Positions 32,996 through 40,970 of a stretch of 41,066 nucleotides of DNA are shown here, piece after piece. A program made the position numbers and the translations under genes. Under the pieces are notes generated by a model. The model did no database searches. It worked only from the letters and a program-made list of their open reading frames with translations, and had not been told where the DNA came from. Source of the stretch: Candidatus Rokuibacteriota bacterium (GTDB taxonomy: Bacteria > Methylomirabilota > Methylomirabilia > Rokubacteriales > CSP1-6); NCBI GenBank assembly GCA_030647435.1, contig JAUSJX010000042.1, positions 1 through 41,066 on the forward strand, in the 5' to 3' direction. How positions within the stretch are numbered: the stretch's first letter is position 1; each line of letters begins with the position of its first letter.

Positions 32996-33775
32996 ATGGC
33001 CGATCCGGCTCTCGACATCCCGTCGCTGCGGGACAAGGTCTCGCCCGAAGAGTGGGCGGTGCGGGTGGATCTCGCCGCCTGCTACCGGCTCGTGGCGCGC
33101 TACGGCTGGGAGGACCTGGTGTTCACGCACATCACGGCCCGGGTGCCGGCCACGCAGGACCAGTTCCTGATCAATCCGTACGGCGTCTTCTTCGACGAGA
33201 TGACGGCCTCGAGCCTGGTCAAAATCGATCAGCAGGGGCAGAAGCTCCAGGACTCGCCGTTTTCGGTCAACCCCGCGGGCTTCGTCATCCACAGCGCTAT
33301 CCACGCCGCCCGGCACGATGCCAAGTTCGTCCTGCACACGCATACGCTCAACGGCGTTGCCGTCTCGACGCAGCGGGCGGGACTGCTCCCCATCTCGCAG
33401 CACTCGATCTCGGTGCTGGCGAGCCTGGGCTACCACGACTTCGAGGGCCCGGCGCTGCGTGACGACGAGAAGCCGCGCCTCGTGGCGGACCTCGGCGACA
33501 AGACCTCGCTCATCCTGAGAAACCATGGGCTGCTGACCGTGGGCGAGACGGCCGCCGAGGCGTTCGTCTCGATGTACTACCTCGAGACGTCCTGCGCGAT
33601 CCAGGTGCGCGCGCAATCGGGCGGTGGCGAGCTGATCCCGGTGCCGAAGGAGATCATCGAGAGCGCCTACGGGCAGGTCATGGCGGGCGCGAGACCGGGG
33701 CAGGGAAGGGGCGCCCTCGTGTGGCCGGGCTTGCTCCGGCGCCTCGATCGCCTTGATCCCTCGTACCGGACCTGA
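32996..33775 (+). CDS. Class II aldolase/adducin-domain protein
   Basis: A 259-residue protein. ATG 32996 has AGGAGG nine bases upstream, so the ATG-like start eleven codons earlier is not used. The fold is that of L-fuculose-phosphate aldolase: RYGWEDLVFTHITARVP, FLINPYGVFFDEMTASSLVKID, the metal site HTHTLNG (His114, His116) and LRNHGLLTVGETAAEAFVSMYYLE with the third His. Such proteins cleave or decarboxylate hydroxy-acid substrates using a divalent metal; the non-phosphorylated group seen here is common in soil bacteria and not well characterised. The C-terminus ends LLRRLDRLDPSYRT. Confidence 0.9.
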   Translation: MADPALDIPSLRDKVSPEEWAVRVDLAACYRLVARYGWEDLVFTHITARVPATQDQFLINPYGVFFDEMTASSLVKIDQQGQKLQDSPFSVNPAGFVIHSAIHAARHDAKFVLHTHTLNGVAVSTQRAGLLPISQHSISVLASLGYHDFEGPALRDDEKPRLVADLGDKTSLILRNHGLLTVGETAAEAFVSMYYLETSCAIQVRAQSGGGELIPVPKEIIESAYGQVMAGARPGQGRGALVWPGLLRRLDRLDPSYRT

Positions 33776-33831
33776 GAGGCCGCGCCGCTGGGGACCGCGC
33801 CGGGCTTCGGCCCACTCACGCCGGGAACGAG

Positions 33832-34092
33832 ATGAACGAGCGCGAAATTCGCGAGAGGATCCGGGAGTTGATGGTGGCGGGCGCGCTCCCGCCGACCTTG
33901 GCCGATAGCTCACTCGTGAGCGAGAGCGGGCGGGGCGTGCCGGCGCAGGTCCACGTCGGCACGGTCGATCTGGAGTCGTGCGCCATCTGCGGGCAGCCGG
34001 GACCTCAGCTGTCGTACTACTACCCCGGCGGCCAGATCCTGCGTTTCCATGCGTACTGCGACCTGCTCTGGCAGGAGGAGCGAGCCCGATGA
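33832..34092 (+). CDS. Small Cys/His-containing hypothetical protein
   Basis: An 86-residue protein from ATG 33832. The first 30 residues are a charged helix (NEREIRERIRELMVAGALPP). The C-terminal half has CAICGQPGPQLSYYYPGGQI and RFHAYCDLLWQEER, where Cys-x2-Cys and His-x2-Cys could bind one zinc. The stop overlaps the next gene as ATGA, which suggests co-translation with the dehydrogenase. Its role is unknown; a small zinc-binding regulator or chaperone is possible. Confidence 0.7.
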   Translation: MNEREIRERIRELMVAGALPPTLADSSLVSESGRGVPAQVHVGTVDLESCAICGQPGPQLSYYYPGGQILRFHAYCDLLWQEERAR

Positions 34093-34940
34093 CCAGCCAC
34101 ACGATCGGCGTCCTGCACCCGGGAGAGATGGGCGTCACGGTAGGAGCCTCGGCGCGCGCCGGAGGTTCCCGCGTGCTGTGGGCCTCCGAGGGGCGGAGCG
34201 CGCAGACCCGGGAGCGCGCCGCCGCGGCCGGGCTCGATGACGCTAAGACGCTCGCGTCGCTCTGCGCCGCCTGCGGCGTGATTCTCTCGGTCTGCCCGCC
34301 GCATTCGGCCCTCGATCTTGCGCGCGTGGTGGCGGCCCAGGGCTTCTCCGGCGTCTACGTAGACGGGAACGCCGTCTCCCCGGGGACAGCGCGGGACATC
34401 GGCCGGATCATCGAGCGCGGCGGCGCCACCTTCGTGGACGGCGGCATCATCGATCCTCCCGCTCGGGCGCGCGGTACCACGCGCCTGTATCTCTCGGGTG
34501 AGCAGGCCGGGCGGATCGCCCGCCTGTTCGCGCAGGGGCCGCTCGAGGCCATCGCGCTGCACGGCGGACCCGGCGCGGCCTCCGCGCTCAAGATGGCCTA
34601 TGCCGCGTACACGAAGGGCACGGCGGCGCTCCTCGTGAGCATCCGGGCGCTGGCGATCCGGGCCGGCGTCGACCAAGCGCTGTTGGACGAGTGGGCGCGG
34701 AGCCAGCCGGAGCTGGGAGCCCGCTCCGAGCGCGCCGCCGGCGAGACCGCGCGGAAGGCATGGCGATTCACGGGTGAGATGGCGGAGATCGCGGCGACGT
34801 TCGATGACGCCGGGCTTCCCGACGGCTTCTTTCGGGCCGCCGCGGAGATCTACGAATCTCTCGCCGGCTACAAGGACGCGCCCTCAAGGCCCTCGGTGGC
34901 GGAGGTCGCGAAGGCGCTGGCGGGACGGCCTCGCGACTGA
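34089..34940 (+). CDS. NAD(P)-dependent dehydrogenase of the 6-phosphogluconate/3-hydroxyisobutyrate superfamily with DUF1932
   Basis: A 283-residue enzyme. The N-terminal Rossmann domain starts TIGVLHPGEMGVTVGA and includes SVCPPHSALDLARVV and YVDGNAVSPGTARDIG, followed by the GGIIDPPARARGTTRLYLSG motif. The C-terminal helical domain fits DUF1932 (ALKMAYAAYTKGTAALLVSIRALA). The motif position that usually carries the catalytic Lys is represented by Lys in SALKMAYAAYTKG. Oxidation of a beta-hydroxyacid is the family reaction; the substrate is not known. ATG 34089 overlaps the previous stop by four bases. Confidence 0.85.
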   Translation: MTSHTIGVLHPGEMGVTVGASARAGGSRVLWASEGRSAQTRERAAAAGLDDAKTLASLCAACGVILSVCPPHSALDLARVVAAQGFSGVYVDGNAVSPGTARDIGRIIERGGATFVDGGIIDPPARARGTTRLYLSGEQAGRIARLFAQGPLEAIALHGGPGAASALKMAYAAYTKGTAALLVSIRALAIRAGVDQALLDEWARSQPELGARSERAAGETARKAWRFTGEMAEIAATFDDAGLPDGFFRAAAEIYESLAGYKDAPSRPSVAEVAKALAGRPRD

Positions 34941-34960
34941 TCGCCGACGGGGGAGCGAAC

Positions 34961-35845
34961 GTGCTGTTCTTCGTTTCCCTGTTCGTGGATGGGGTGCTGG
35001 CCGGTGTCGTCTACGCCCCGATCGCCCTCGCCTTCGTGGTCGTGTACAAGGCGTCCCGCATGATCAATTTCGCGCTGGGCGAGTGGGCGATGGTCGCCTC
35101 GCGGCTGGTGGCCACAGGGCTGCACGCGCTGGGGCTCGGCCTGGCCGGAGCCCTCGGCTCCGCGTGCGCCGGCATGGTGGCGCTGGCCTTCGCCTTCAAC
35201 CGATTGATCCTGCGCCGGCTCGGCGGTCGCCCGCTGATCTCCCTGATCATGGTCACGCTCGGGCTCGGCGCCTTGATGCGCGGTGCGGCTGCCCTCGTGT
35301 TCGCGGACATCCCCGCCGCGATCCCGCTTCCGATCCCCCAGGAGCCGCGGGTCGTGCACGGCGTGCCGGTGGCGGTCGGCAAGGTCGTCGGGGCGGGGGT
35401 CGCTCTGGTCTGCGTCGCCGCCGTGAGCTGGTTCTTCAGCCGGAGCAGGACCGGGGTCGCGCTGCGAGCCATCGCGGACGACCAGCCGGCCGCCATGGCG
35501 GTCGGCATCGATCTCAACCGTCACTTCGCCCTGACGTGGGCCATGGTGGGCGTTCTCTCGGTCTGCGCGGGCACGCTGTGGACGGTCGTGTCCGGCGGCG
35601 GCTTCGGCATGGCGCTCGTCGGGCTCAAGGTGTTCCCGATCGTCATCATCGGCGGGCTCGACAGCATTCCCGGCACCCTCGCCGGCGCCGTCGTCGTCGG
35701 CGTGCTGGAGAGCTTGGCGGCGGGGTATGTCGATCCGCTCCTGGGCGGGGGCTTCAGCAACGTCGCTTCCTATCTCGTGCTCATCGCGATGCTGTTCGTG
35801 CGCCCCTACGGGATGTTCGGCCGGCCTGACGTGGAACGGGTGTAG
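34961..35845 (+). CDS. Branched-chain amino-acid-type ABC transporter permease (LivH-like), orphan
   Basis: The 294-residue permease begins at GTG 34961, with GGGGGAG before it. Eight or so helices are visible. Family motifs include VYKASRMINFALGEWAMV at the N-terminus and TGVALRAIADDQPAAMAVGIDLN (the ATPase-docking loop). IVIIGGLDSIPGTLAGAVVVGVLE is near the C-terminus. No LivM, LivG, LivF or LivK gene is adjacent, which is unusual since this permease works only as a heterodimer with ATPases. Partners must be elsewhere, or the gene is a relic. The TAG stop overlaps the next GTG start. Confidence 0.88.
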   Translation: MLFFVSLFVDGVLAGVVYAPIALAFVVVYKASRMINFALGEWAMVASRLVATGLHALGLGLAGALGSACAGMVALAFAFNRLILRRLGGRPLISLIMVTLGLGALMRGAAALVFADIPAAIPLPIPQEPRVVHGVPVAVGKVVGAGVALVCVAAVSWFFSRSRTGVALRAIADDQPAAMAVGIDLNRHFALTWAMVGVLSVCAGTLWTVVSGGGFGMALVGLKVFPIVIIGGLDSIPGTLAGAVVVGVLESLAAGYVDPLLGGGFSNVASYLVLIAMLFVRPYGMFGRPDVERV

Positions 35846-36738
35846 TGACGCTCACGGTCCTCACACCCGGCTTGGAGATCGCCTACGAGGCGCACGGCGA
35901 TCCGCGAGGTTTCCCCGTCGTCCTCCTGCACGGGTTTCCCGACGATGTGCGCGCCTGGGACGGCGTGGCTCCGGCGCTCGCCGCAGCCGGCCACCGCGCG
36001 CTCGTGCCCTACCTGCGCGGCTACGGACCGACCCGCTTCCTCGACCCCACGGCGCTGCGCATGGCCCAGCAGGCGGCGATCGGACAGGACCTGCTCGACT
36101 TCATCGACGCCCTCGCGCTGCCGCGCGTCGCGCTGGCCGGCTACGACTGGGGCGGTCGCGCGGCGTGCATCGCCGCGATCGTGGCGCCGGCCCGCGTGCG
36201 CGCGCTGGTAACCATCGGCGGGTACAACGTGCAGAACACGACGGCGCCGTCGCGCCCCGCGCCCGCCGCCGAGGAGCGGGCCAAGTGGTACCAGTGGTAC
36301 TTCAACACCGAGCGCGGCCGCCGGGGACTCGAGCAGAACCGGCGCGAGATCTGCCGGCTCCTGTGGCACGAATGGTCGCCGAGCTGGCGCTTCGACGACG
36401 CCACCTTCGACCGCACGGCGCAATCATTCGACAGCCCCGACTTCGTCGAGGTGGTGATCCACTCCTACCGCCACCGGCACGGCCATGCGCGAGGCGACGC
36501 GCGCTTCGACGCTCTCGAGGGGCACCTCGCGGAGCGGCCCCCGATCACCGTGTCGACCACGGTGCTGCACGGGGCCGAGGACACGGTAGACCCGGCGCGG
36601 CAGTCCGAGCGCCACATGCCGCTCTTCCCGGCCGGCACCGAGCGCCGGGTCGTGCCGGGCGGCGGTCACTTCCTGCCGCGCGAGCAGCCGGCGGCGGTCG
36701 CGGAGGCGATCCTGGCGCTGCTGGCGCGGACCGGGTAG
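35845..36738 (+). CDS. Alpha/beta hydrolase, epoxide hydrolase/dehalogenase-like
   Basis: A 297-residue hydrolase. GTG 35845 overlaps the LivH stop (TAGTG). The oxyanion motif is VVLLHGFPDDVRAWDG. The nucleophile elbow is GYDWGG with Asp101, as in epoxide hydrolases and haloalkane dehalogenases, and not Ser. His in PGGGHFLPREQP completes the site, and a cap region rich in Arg and Trp (about 140-215) covers it. Hydrolysis through an aspartyl ester intermediate is expected. Substrate unknown. It ends the plus-strand cluster and is followed by the repeat element. Confidence 0.88.
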   Translation: MTLTVLTPGLEIAYEAHGDPRGFPVVLLHGFPDDVRAWDGVAPALAAAGHRALVPYLRGYGPTRFLDPTALRMAQQAAIGQDLLDFIDALALPRVALAGYDWGGRAACIAAIVAPARVRALVTIGGYNVQNTTAPSRPAPAAEERAKWYQWYFNTERGRRGLEQNRREICRLLWHEWSPSWRFDDATFDRTAQSFDSPDFVEVVIHSYRHRHGHARGDARFDALEGHLAERPPITVSTTVLHGAEDTVDPARQSERHMPLFPAGTERRVVPGGGHFLPREQPAAVAEAILALLARTG

Positions 36739-36753
36739 GCGCGGCTCCGTGCG

Positions 36754-37015
36754 GGTACTGGGCCCATTTGCTTCGCCAGATTTACTCAGCCCTCGCCTCG
36801 CGGCGGGCCGCTCAGCTCGAACTTCCACGTTCTCGGTCGCCAGCGACGCTCAACGTACAATTGTCTCAGCCCTCGCCTCGTGGCTGCGCCACTCAGCTCG
36901 AACTGCCACGTACGCTAGGCAAAGCTGGCTCCCTCGGGCGTGGCCGTTCGAGCTGAGGGGGCGTAGCCACGAGGCGAGAGCTGAGTTGGTCTGGCTCGCA
37001 ACTTGGCCCAGTACC
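36754..37015. repeat. Inverted-repeat-bounded intergenic element with three internal repeats
   Basis: Perfect 11-base ends GGTACTGGGCC (36754-36764) and GGCCCAGTACC (37005-37015) bound 262 bases. Inside, a 45-47-base unit (CTCAGCCCTCGCCTCG...CTCAGCTCGAAC..CCACG) occurs at 36785-36829 and 36865-36910 in direct orientation and at 36939-36985 inverted. Copies 2 and 3 can pair into a long hairpin. There is no credible open frame. It lies in a 418-base gap (36739-37156); the remainder, 37016-37156, holds no gene, only AT-richer sequence that might contain the promoter of the Rho-like gene. Confidence 0.75.
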
Positions 37016-37156
37016 GATTACTCGGAAACCCGCGTTTTGAGTTAGACTGTTAGCTACCCCGAGCGCAGTGCTGCGGGGAGCACTCCAGCCCGTGTGCGAG
37101 CCGGGCTCGTCAGCCTACCCATGCAGCCATGAGGTCTTCAGATATGAGCGTTACAG

Positions 37157-38119
37157 TTGAGTAGACGGTCTCACCACTCCCACCGGCCGGGAGGGCACCA
37201 GCCCGGCGGGTCGCGCGGGCCGGGTCCATCACGGATGCCGCCGCCGGCTGCCGCGACCTCGGGCTTCGAGAGTCTCACCGCGGTCCAGCCCTACGAGCGG
37301 CTGAAGCTCGAGACCACGGCGTCCGAACTGTCCATGCGCGCGATGGACCTGGTCGCGCCCATCGGCCGGGGCCAGCGCGGGCTCATCGTCGCCCAGCCGC
37401 GGACGGGGAAGACCATGCTGCTGCAAGGCATCGCCAAGGCAGTGCTCGCCAACCACCCCGAAGTAATCGTCATCATTCTCTTGGTAGACGAGCGCCCTGA
37501 GGAGGTGACGGATTTCCGGATGACCATCGGCAAGGCGGCGGAGATCGTCGCCTCGAGCAACGACAACCCCTACCGCCGCCACATCGAGGTGACCGAGCAG
37601 GTCCTCGAGAAGGCCAAGCGCCTGGTGCTCGAGAAGCGGGACGTGCTCGTCCTCTTCGACTCCCTCACGCGCATGACGCGCGCGTACAACAACGAGCTGA
37701 GCTCGCGCGGGCGCACCATGACCGGCGGCATCGACAGCCGCGCCTTCCAGATGCCGCGCGCCTTCTTCGGCGCCGCCCGCAAACTCGAGGAGGGCGGGTC
37801 GCTCACGATCGTGGGGACGGTCCTGGTCGAGACGGGCTCCCGGATGGACGACATCATCTTTGAGGAGTTCAAGGGCACCGGGAACATGGAGCTCCATCTC
37901 ACCCGGGAGCTGGCCGACCGCCGCATCTTCCCGGCCATCGACATCCTCCGCTCCGGCACCCGCCACGAGGAGCTCCTCTTCACCGAGGACGAACTGAAGA
38001 AGATCCATCTCCTCCGTCGCGCGCTCTCCGGCACCAAGCCGGTGCAGGCCATGGAGGCCATGCTCGAGCGCCTCCGCCTCACCGCGACCAACGCGGAGTT
38101 CCTGAAGTCCCTCGGGTAG
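37157..38119 (+). CDS. Rho-like hexameric ATPase lacking the N-terminal RNA-binding domains
   Basis: A 320-residue protein matching the ATPase half of transcription termination factor Rho. It has LVAPIGRGQRGLIVAQPRTGKT (Walker A at 81-86), LLVDERPEEVTDF, VLVLFDSLTRMTRAYN (Walker B) and TGGIDSRAFQMPRAFFGAAR. The R-loop/arginine-finger region EEFKGTGNMELHLTRELADRRIFPAID follows. The first 36 residues are a His/Arg/Gly/Pro-rich tail (RRSHHSHRPGGHQPGG). E. coli Rho has about 97 more residues before Walker A, forming the Rho_N and cold-shock primary RNA-binding domains, which are absent. The start TTG 37157 has no ribosome-binding site and is tentative. It may be a specialised paralogue, or a truncated copy next to the repeat element. 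A full-length rho would be expected elsewhere. Confidence 0.85.
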   Translation: MSRRSHHSHRPGGHQPGGSRGPGPSRMPPPAAATSGFESLTAVQPYERLKLETTASELSMRAMDLVAPIGRGQRGLIVAQPRTGKTMLLQGIAKAVLANHPEVIVIILLVDERPEEVTDFRMTIGKAAEIVASSNDNPYRRHIEVTEQVLEKAKRLVLEKRDVLVLFDSLTRMTRAYNNELSSRGRTMTGGIDSRAFQMPRAFFGAARKLEEGGSLTIVGTVLVETGSRMDDIIFEEFKGTGNMELHLTRELADRRIFPAIDILRSGTRHEELLFTEDELKKIHLLRRALSGTKPVQAMEAMLERLRLTATNAEFLKSLG

Positions 38120-38127
38120 GGCTCCGA

Positions 38128-38724
38128 TCAGGGCAGGCGGGCCCTGACCTTCTTGACGAGCTCTTCGTAGGACGACCTTTTGATGACGGAGTCGAACTGG
38201 GAGCGGAAGTTCCGCACGAGGCTGGTGCGCTCGACCAGCACGTCGGAGATCATCCACCGGGTGCCCTGCCACGCCATCCGGTAGTCCACGCCCACTTCCC
38301 AAGTGGGCTTGAGGGTGACCCGGGTGCGCACGATGGTGTCGTCGCCGTCCGGCGATTCCTCTACGTAGGCGACGGTCTCGGCGCCGTACTGCTCGATCTT
38401 CCCGAGCAGCGCGCGCTCCAGCAGCTCGCGGAAGAGAGGGATGAACTCCGCGCGCTCGTCCGCGGTCCGCGCTTCCCAGTGGGCTCCCAGGGCCCGCTTG
38501 GACATCGCGGTCCAGTCGAAGATGCGGGCCGTGATGGCCCGGACGGCCTGGCGCCGATCCGCGGTCCTGGATTCGGCCTGCAGCGCCGGATCCTCGATGG
38601 CGGCGATGACCCGGTCGATCTCGGGCTTGAGCTGGTCGGTCGCCGGGCCGGCGAACGCGTCGGCCACCGTTCCCAGCACCAGCAGCGCGAGCGCCGCGCC
38701 CTTGATAAATAAGCGATACCGCAT
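38128..38724 (-). CDS. MlaC/Tgt2-family periplasmic phospholipid-binding protein
   Basis: A 198-residue protein with a Sec signal peptide (residues 1-25, ending AFAGPA) and an MlaC/Ttg2 domain over the rest. Segments include RRQAVRAITARIFDWTAMSKRALGAHW, EFIPLFRELLERALLGKIEQY, VGVDYRMAWQGTRWMISDVLVERTSLVRNFRSQFDSVI. Members carry phospholipids between the outer-membrane complex and the MlaFEDB ABC complex. GAGGAG precedes ATG 38724. It is convergent with the Rho-like gene with only eight bases between stops. No other mla gene is adjacent, but mla-like remnants lie at 2628-2886. Confidence 0.85.
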   Translation of the reverse strand: MRYRLFIKGAALALLVLGTVADAFAGPATDQLKPEIDRVIAAIEDPALQAESRTADRRQAVRAITARIFDWTAMSKRALGAHWEARTADERAEFIPLFRELLERALLGKIEQYGAETVAYVEESPDGDDTIVRTRVTLKPTWEVGVDYRMAWQGTRWMISDVLVERTSLVRNFRSQFDSVIKRSSYEELVKKVRARLP

Positions 38725-38826
38725 GCCTTCTCCTCTGTGTAAGCGGTGAATTGAGCCCCGGAGCGGAGCGACAGGAAGAGCCCGGCGAAGACCGAGGCCC
38801 AGGATCGTGCTGAATCCACTTGGTGG

Positions 38827-38852
38827 GTGTGAAGACTGTCTTCAGTCTACAC
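38827..38852. other. Hairpin between the receiver and MlaC genes
   Basis: GTGT-(GA)-AGACTG-TCTT-CAGTCT-ACAC forms a ten-pair stem with a two-base bulge and four-base loop. It lies between the stop of the receiver gene and the start of the MlaC gene, both on the minus strand. It could be a weak terminator or an operator; no T-run follows. Confidence 0.4.
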
Positions 38853-38900
38853 GGCTCCTGCGTTGGCCGCTATCGATCGTTGTGGCGGGAGAAGTGCTTA

Positions 38901-39308
38901 CTACGCGGCGCTCAGGACTTTCCGAACCAGCTCCAGCAGCTCGACGACATTGAAGGGCTTTCGCAGCAGCGGCAGACCGGTTTCTTGCACGAGGCGATGC
39001 GCCTCTGAGGTCCCCGCGGTGCCCGTGAGGAAGATGATCTTCTGCGGCGGATGTGTCTGACGCTTCGCCAACTCCCGGTAGAGGCCGGCGCCGTCCAGCT
39101 CGGGCATGTGGAGGTCGGTCAGGATGAGGTCGTAGCGCCGGCCCTCGATCTTCGCCAGCGCCGCGACGCCGTTGGGCGCGGTCTCGACTTCATACCCGTC
39201 GAGACTGAGCATGTCGGTGATGAGCTGGGTGATCATGGGATCGTCGTCGACGAGCAAGATGCGAGCGCGGGCGTCCGGCGCGGGCGAAGGGGCTCCGATC
39301 GTGGGCAT
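38901..39308 (-). CDS. Stand-alone response-regulator receiver domain (CheY-like)
   Basis: A 135-residue single-domain receiver. Acidic pocket Asp21-Asp22 (VDDDP), phosphoacceptor Asp65 (LTDLHMPE), switch Thr95 (FLTGTAG) and Lys117 (LRKPF) are all present, so it can be phosphorylated. No output domain or adjacent histidine kinase is seen. It probably acts by protein-protein contact in a phosphorelay. The start ATG 39308 gives an unstructured 14-residue lead; no ribosome-binding site is obvious. Confidence 0.9.
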   Translation of the reverse strand: MPTIGAPSPAPDARARILLVDDDPMITQLITDMLSLDGYEVETAPNGVAALAKIEGRRYDLILTDLHMPELDGAGLYRELAKRQTHPPQKIIFLTGTAGTSEAHRLVQETGLPLLRKPFNVVELLELVRKVLSAA

Positions 39309-39451
39309 AGTGCGCGTCCTGCTTCATCACGGAGCAAAGGTCGGGCCACTTCGCGCGGGTCAGAGAATCGTGTACTTACGAGGCATGGGGCGCCCCGGGC
39401 CCCCAAAATTGTCGGGTGCGAGGCGGAAACGGGTAGTGACCGGGGCGCCCG

Positions 39452-39868
39452 CTAGGACTCCATGCGCCGGGGAGCGGCGGATTTCGTCGGGCCGATGAAC
39501 TCCACCATGTTGCCGTCCGGATCCTTGACGAAGACCTGGCGAAGGCCCGTCGGCCCGGAGACGACGTCGCGGCAGGGCAGCCCCAGGTCCGAGATCTGAC
39601 GCGCGGTCCTGTCGGCGTCCTCGGTCCACAGGGCGAAGTGCGCGTAACGCGCCAGGATCTTCTCCCGCTCGACCGCCGGGCGCACGAGCTGGTCGTTCAG
39701 GATGATGTGCAGCGAGAGGCCGCCGCCGAGGCTGTACCAGATGCCGGGGAAGTCGAAGGCCGGCCGCGGGATCTCCTCGAGACCGAGCAGGCCGGTGTAG
39801 AACTCTCGCGCCTTGGCGACGTCGGTGACGGTGATGCTCACGTGGTTCAGCTCCTTGAACAGGCTCAT
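39452..39868 (-). CDS. VOC-family protein (glyoxalase/dioxygenase-like)
   Basis: A 138-residue vicinal-oxygen-chelate protein with two beta-alpha-beta-beta-beta modules. The first starts LNHVSITVTDVAKAREFYTGLLGLEE (metal-type His9) and the second ARYAHFALWTEDADRTARQ (His77), ending VFVKDPDGNMVEFIGP (Glu123). This His/His/Glu pattern fits a metal enzyme such as a glyoxalase, fosfomycin-resistance-like transferase or extradiol dioxygenase; the reaction is not assignable. AGGAGA lies seven to eight bases before ATG 39868. It diverges from the ABC binding-protein pseudogene. Confidence 0.88.
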   Translation of the reverse strand: MSLFKELNHVSITVTDVAKAREFYTGLLGLEEIPRPAFDFPGIWYSLGGGLSLHIILNDQLVRPAVEREKILARYAHFALWTEDADRTARQISDLGLPCRDVVSGPTGLRQVFVKDPDGNMVEFIGPTKSAAPRRMES

Positions 39869-40032
39869 GGCGATCTCCTCATGTCGACCTCACAGGGTCC
39901 GCGGCTCACCGACCGGTATCCTAGCACGGGACGGCAGCGTGGCTGGCACGCACCGCGCGCCTGGTCCCTTCCGCCACGACCCGGACTTGCGGCTGTTCCA
40001 ACTGTCGGATAAGGTCGCCGTGGCCTATCCTC

Positions 40033-40970
40033 ATGCCGAAGGCTGCCGTGCAGATAGTAGTGGCCCTCGCTGTCCTGGCGCTCATCGCGGCGCCGCTCGC
40101 TGCCGATGCGCAGCAGCCGGTGAGGACTCCTCGCATTGGGTTCCTGGGCCCCACCTCCGCGTCCGGTATCGCGAACCGGTTGGAGGCACTGCGGGCGGGC
40201 CTCCGTGACTTCGGGTACGTGGAAGGCAAGAACATCGTCATCGAGTACCGGTGGGCCGAGGGGAACTATGACCGGCTCCCTGATCTTGCCGCCGAGCTGG
40301 TTCGCCTCAAGGTTGACGTCCTCGTGACCTCAGGGACGCCAGGAACCCTTGCGGCCAAGCGCGCGACCACGACGATTCCCATTGTGTCATGGCAGCCTCC
40401 GGCGACGCCCTTGCCGTGGGCGCTGTCGCCAGTCTCGCACGGCCGGGCGGGACCGTCACCGGATCCACCTTCTTTGGCCGGGAGCTCTATGGCAAACGGC
40501 TCGAGTTGCTCAAGGCGGCAATGCCGCGCCTGACCCATGTGGCCGTCCTCTTGAATCCGGACAATCCCACGTACGTGTCGGAGCTCAATGACATGGAAGG
40601 GGTCGCGAAGTCAATGAAGGTGAGTCTGTCGCGCTTCGAGGAGCGCCAGCCGGACGAGTTCGACGGCGTCTTCACGGCGATGGCCCAAAGGCGCGTTGAC
40701 GCAGTCGTGATCACCAACGAAGCGGTATTTACTGCCAACAGCGCGAGGATTGCGGATGTCGCGGCGAGGAGGCGGCTCCCCTCGGCCGGAAGCAAGCAGT
40801 TCGTCGAAGCTGGCGGCCTGATCGGCTACGACCACAACACTCTCGAGCTATATCGCCGCGCCGCCTACTTCGTGGACAAGATTCTCAAAGGCGCCAAGCC
40901 CGGCGATCTGCCGGTCGAGCGGCCGACCAAGTTCGAGCTGGTCATCAACCGTGCGTCCAGAGAAAGCTGA
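40033..40970 (+). pseudogene. ABC substrate-binding protein gene (PF04392-type), frameshifted and interrupted
   Basis: The first frame (from ATG 40033) has a signal peptide (about 1-26) and a type 1 periplasmic-binding fold of the ABC_sub_bind family (PRIGFLGPTSASGIANRLEAL, RDFGYVEGKNIVIEYRWAEG). It reads to TTTIPIV, after which the continuation MAASGDALAVGAVASLARPG is in another frame starting at ATG 40389. Two extra bases (TC at about 40387) explain the shift. The second frame continues normally (GKRLELLKAAMPRLTHVAVLLNP) to KFELVIN at 40949. In the family LKTAKALG and about 25 more residues follow; here it changes to RASRES and stops. The break coincides with GTGCG at 40951, the start of a probable group II intron. 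Confidence 0.75.

Noticed and set aside
36785-36985. CRISPR-like array from the three repeated units
   Set aside because: Only three copies with unequal spacing, one inverted, and no cas genes nearby.
39388-39448. GC-rich palindromes (GGGGCGCCCC and GGGGCGCCCG) between the VOC and receiver genes
   Set aside because: Short, separated by about 45 bases and without a T-run; in DNA this GC-rich such runs arise easily, so no terminator is claimed.
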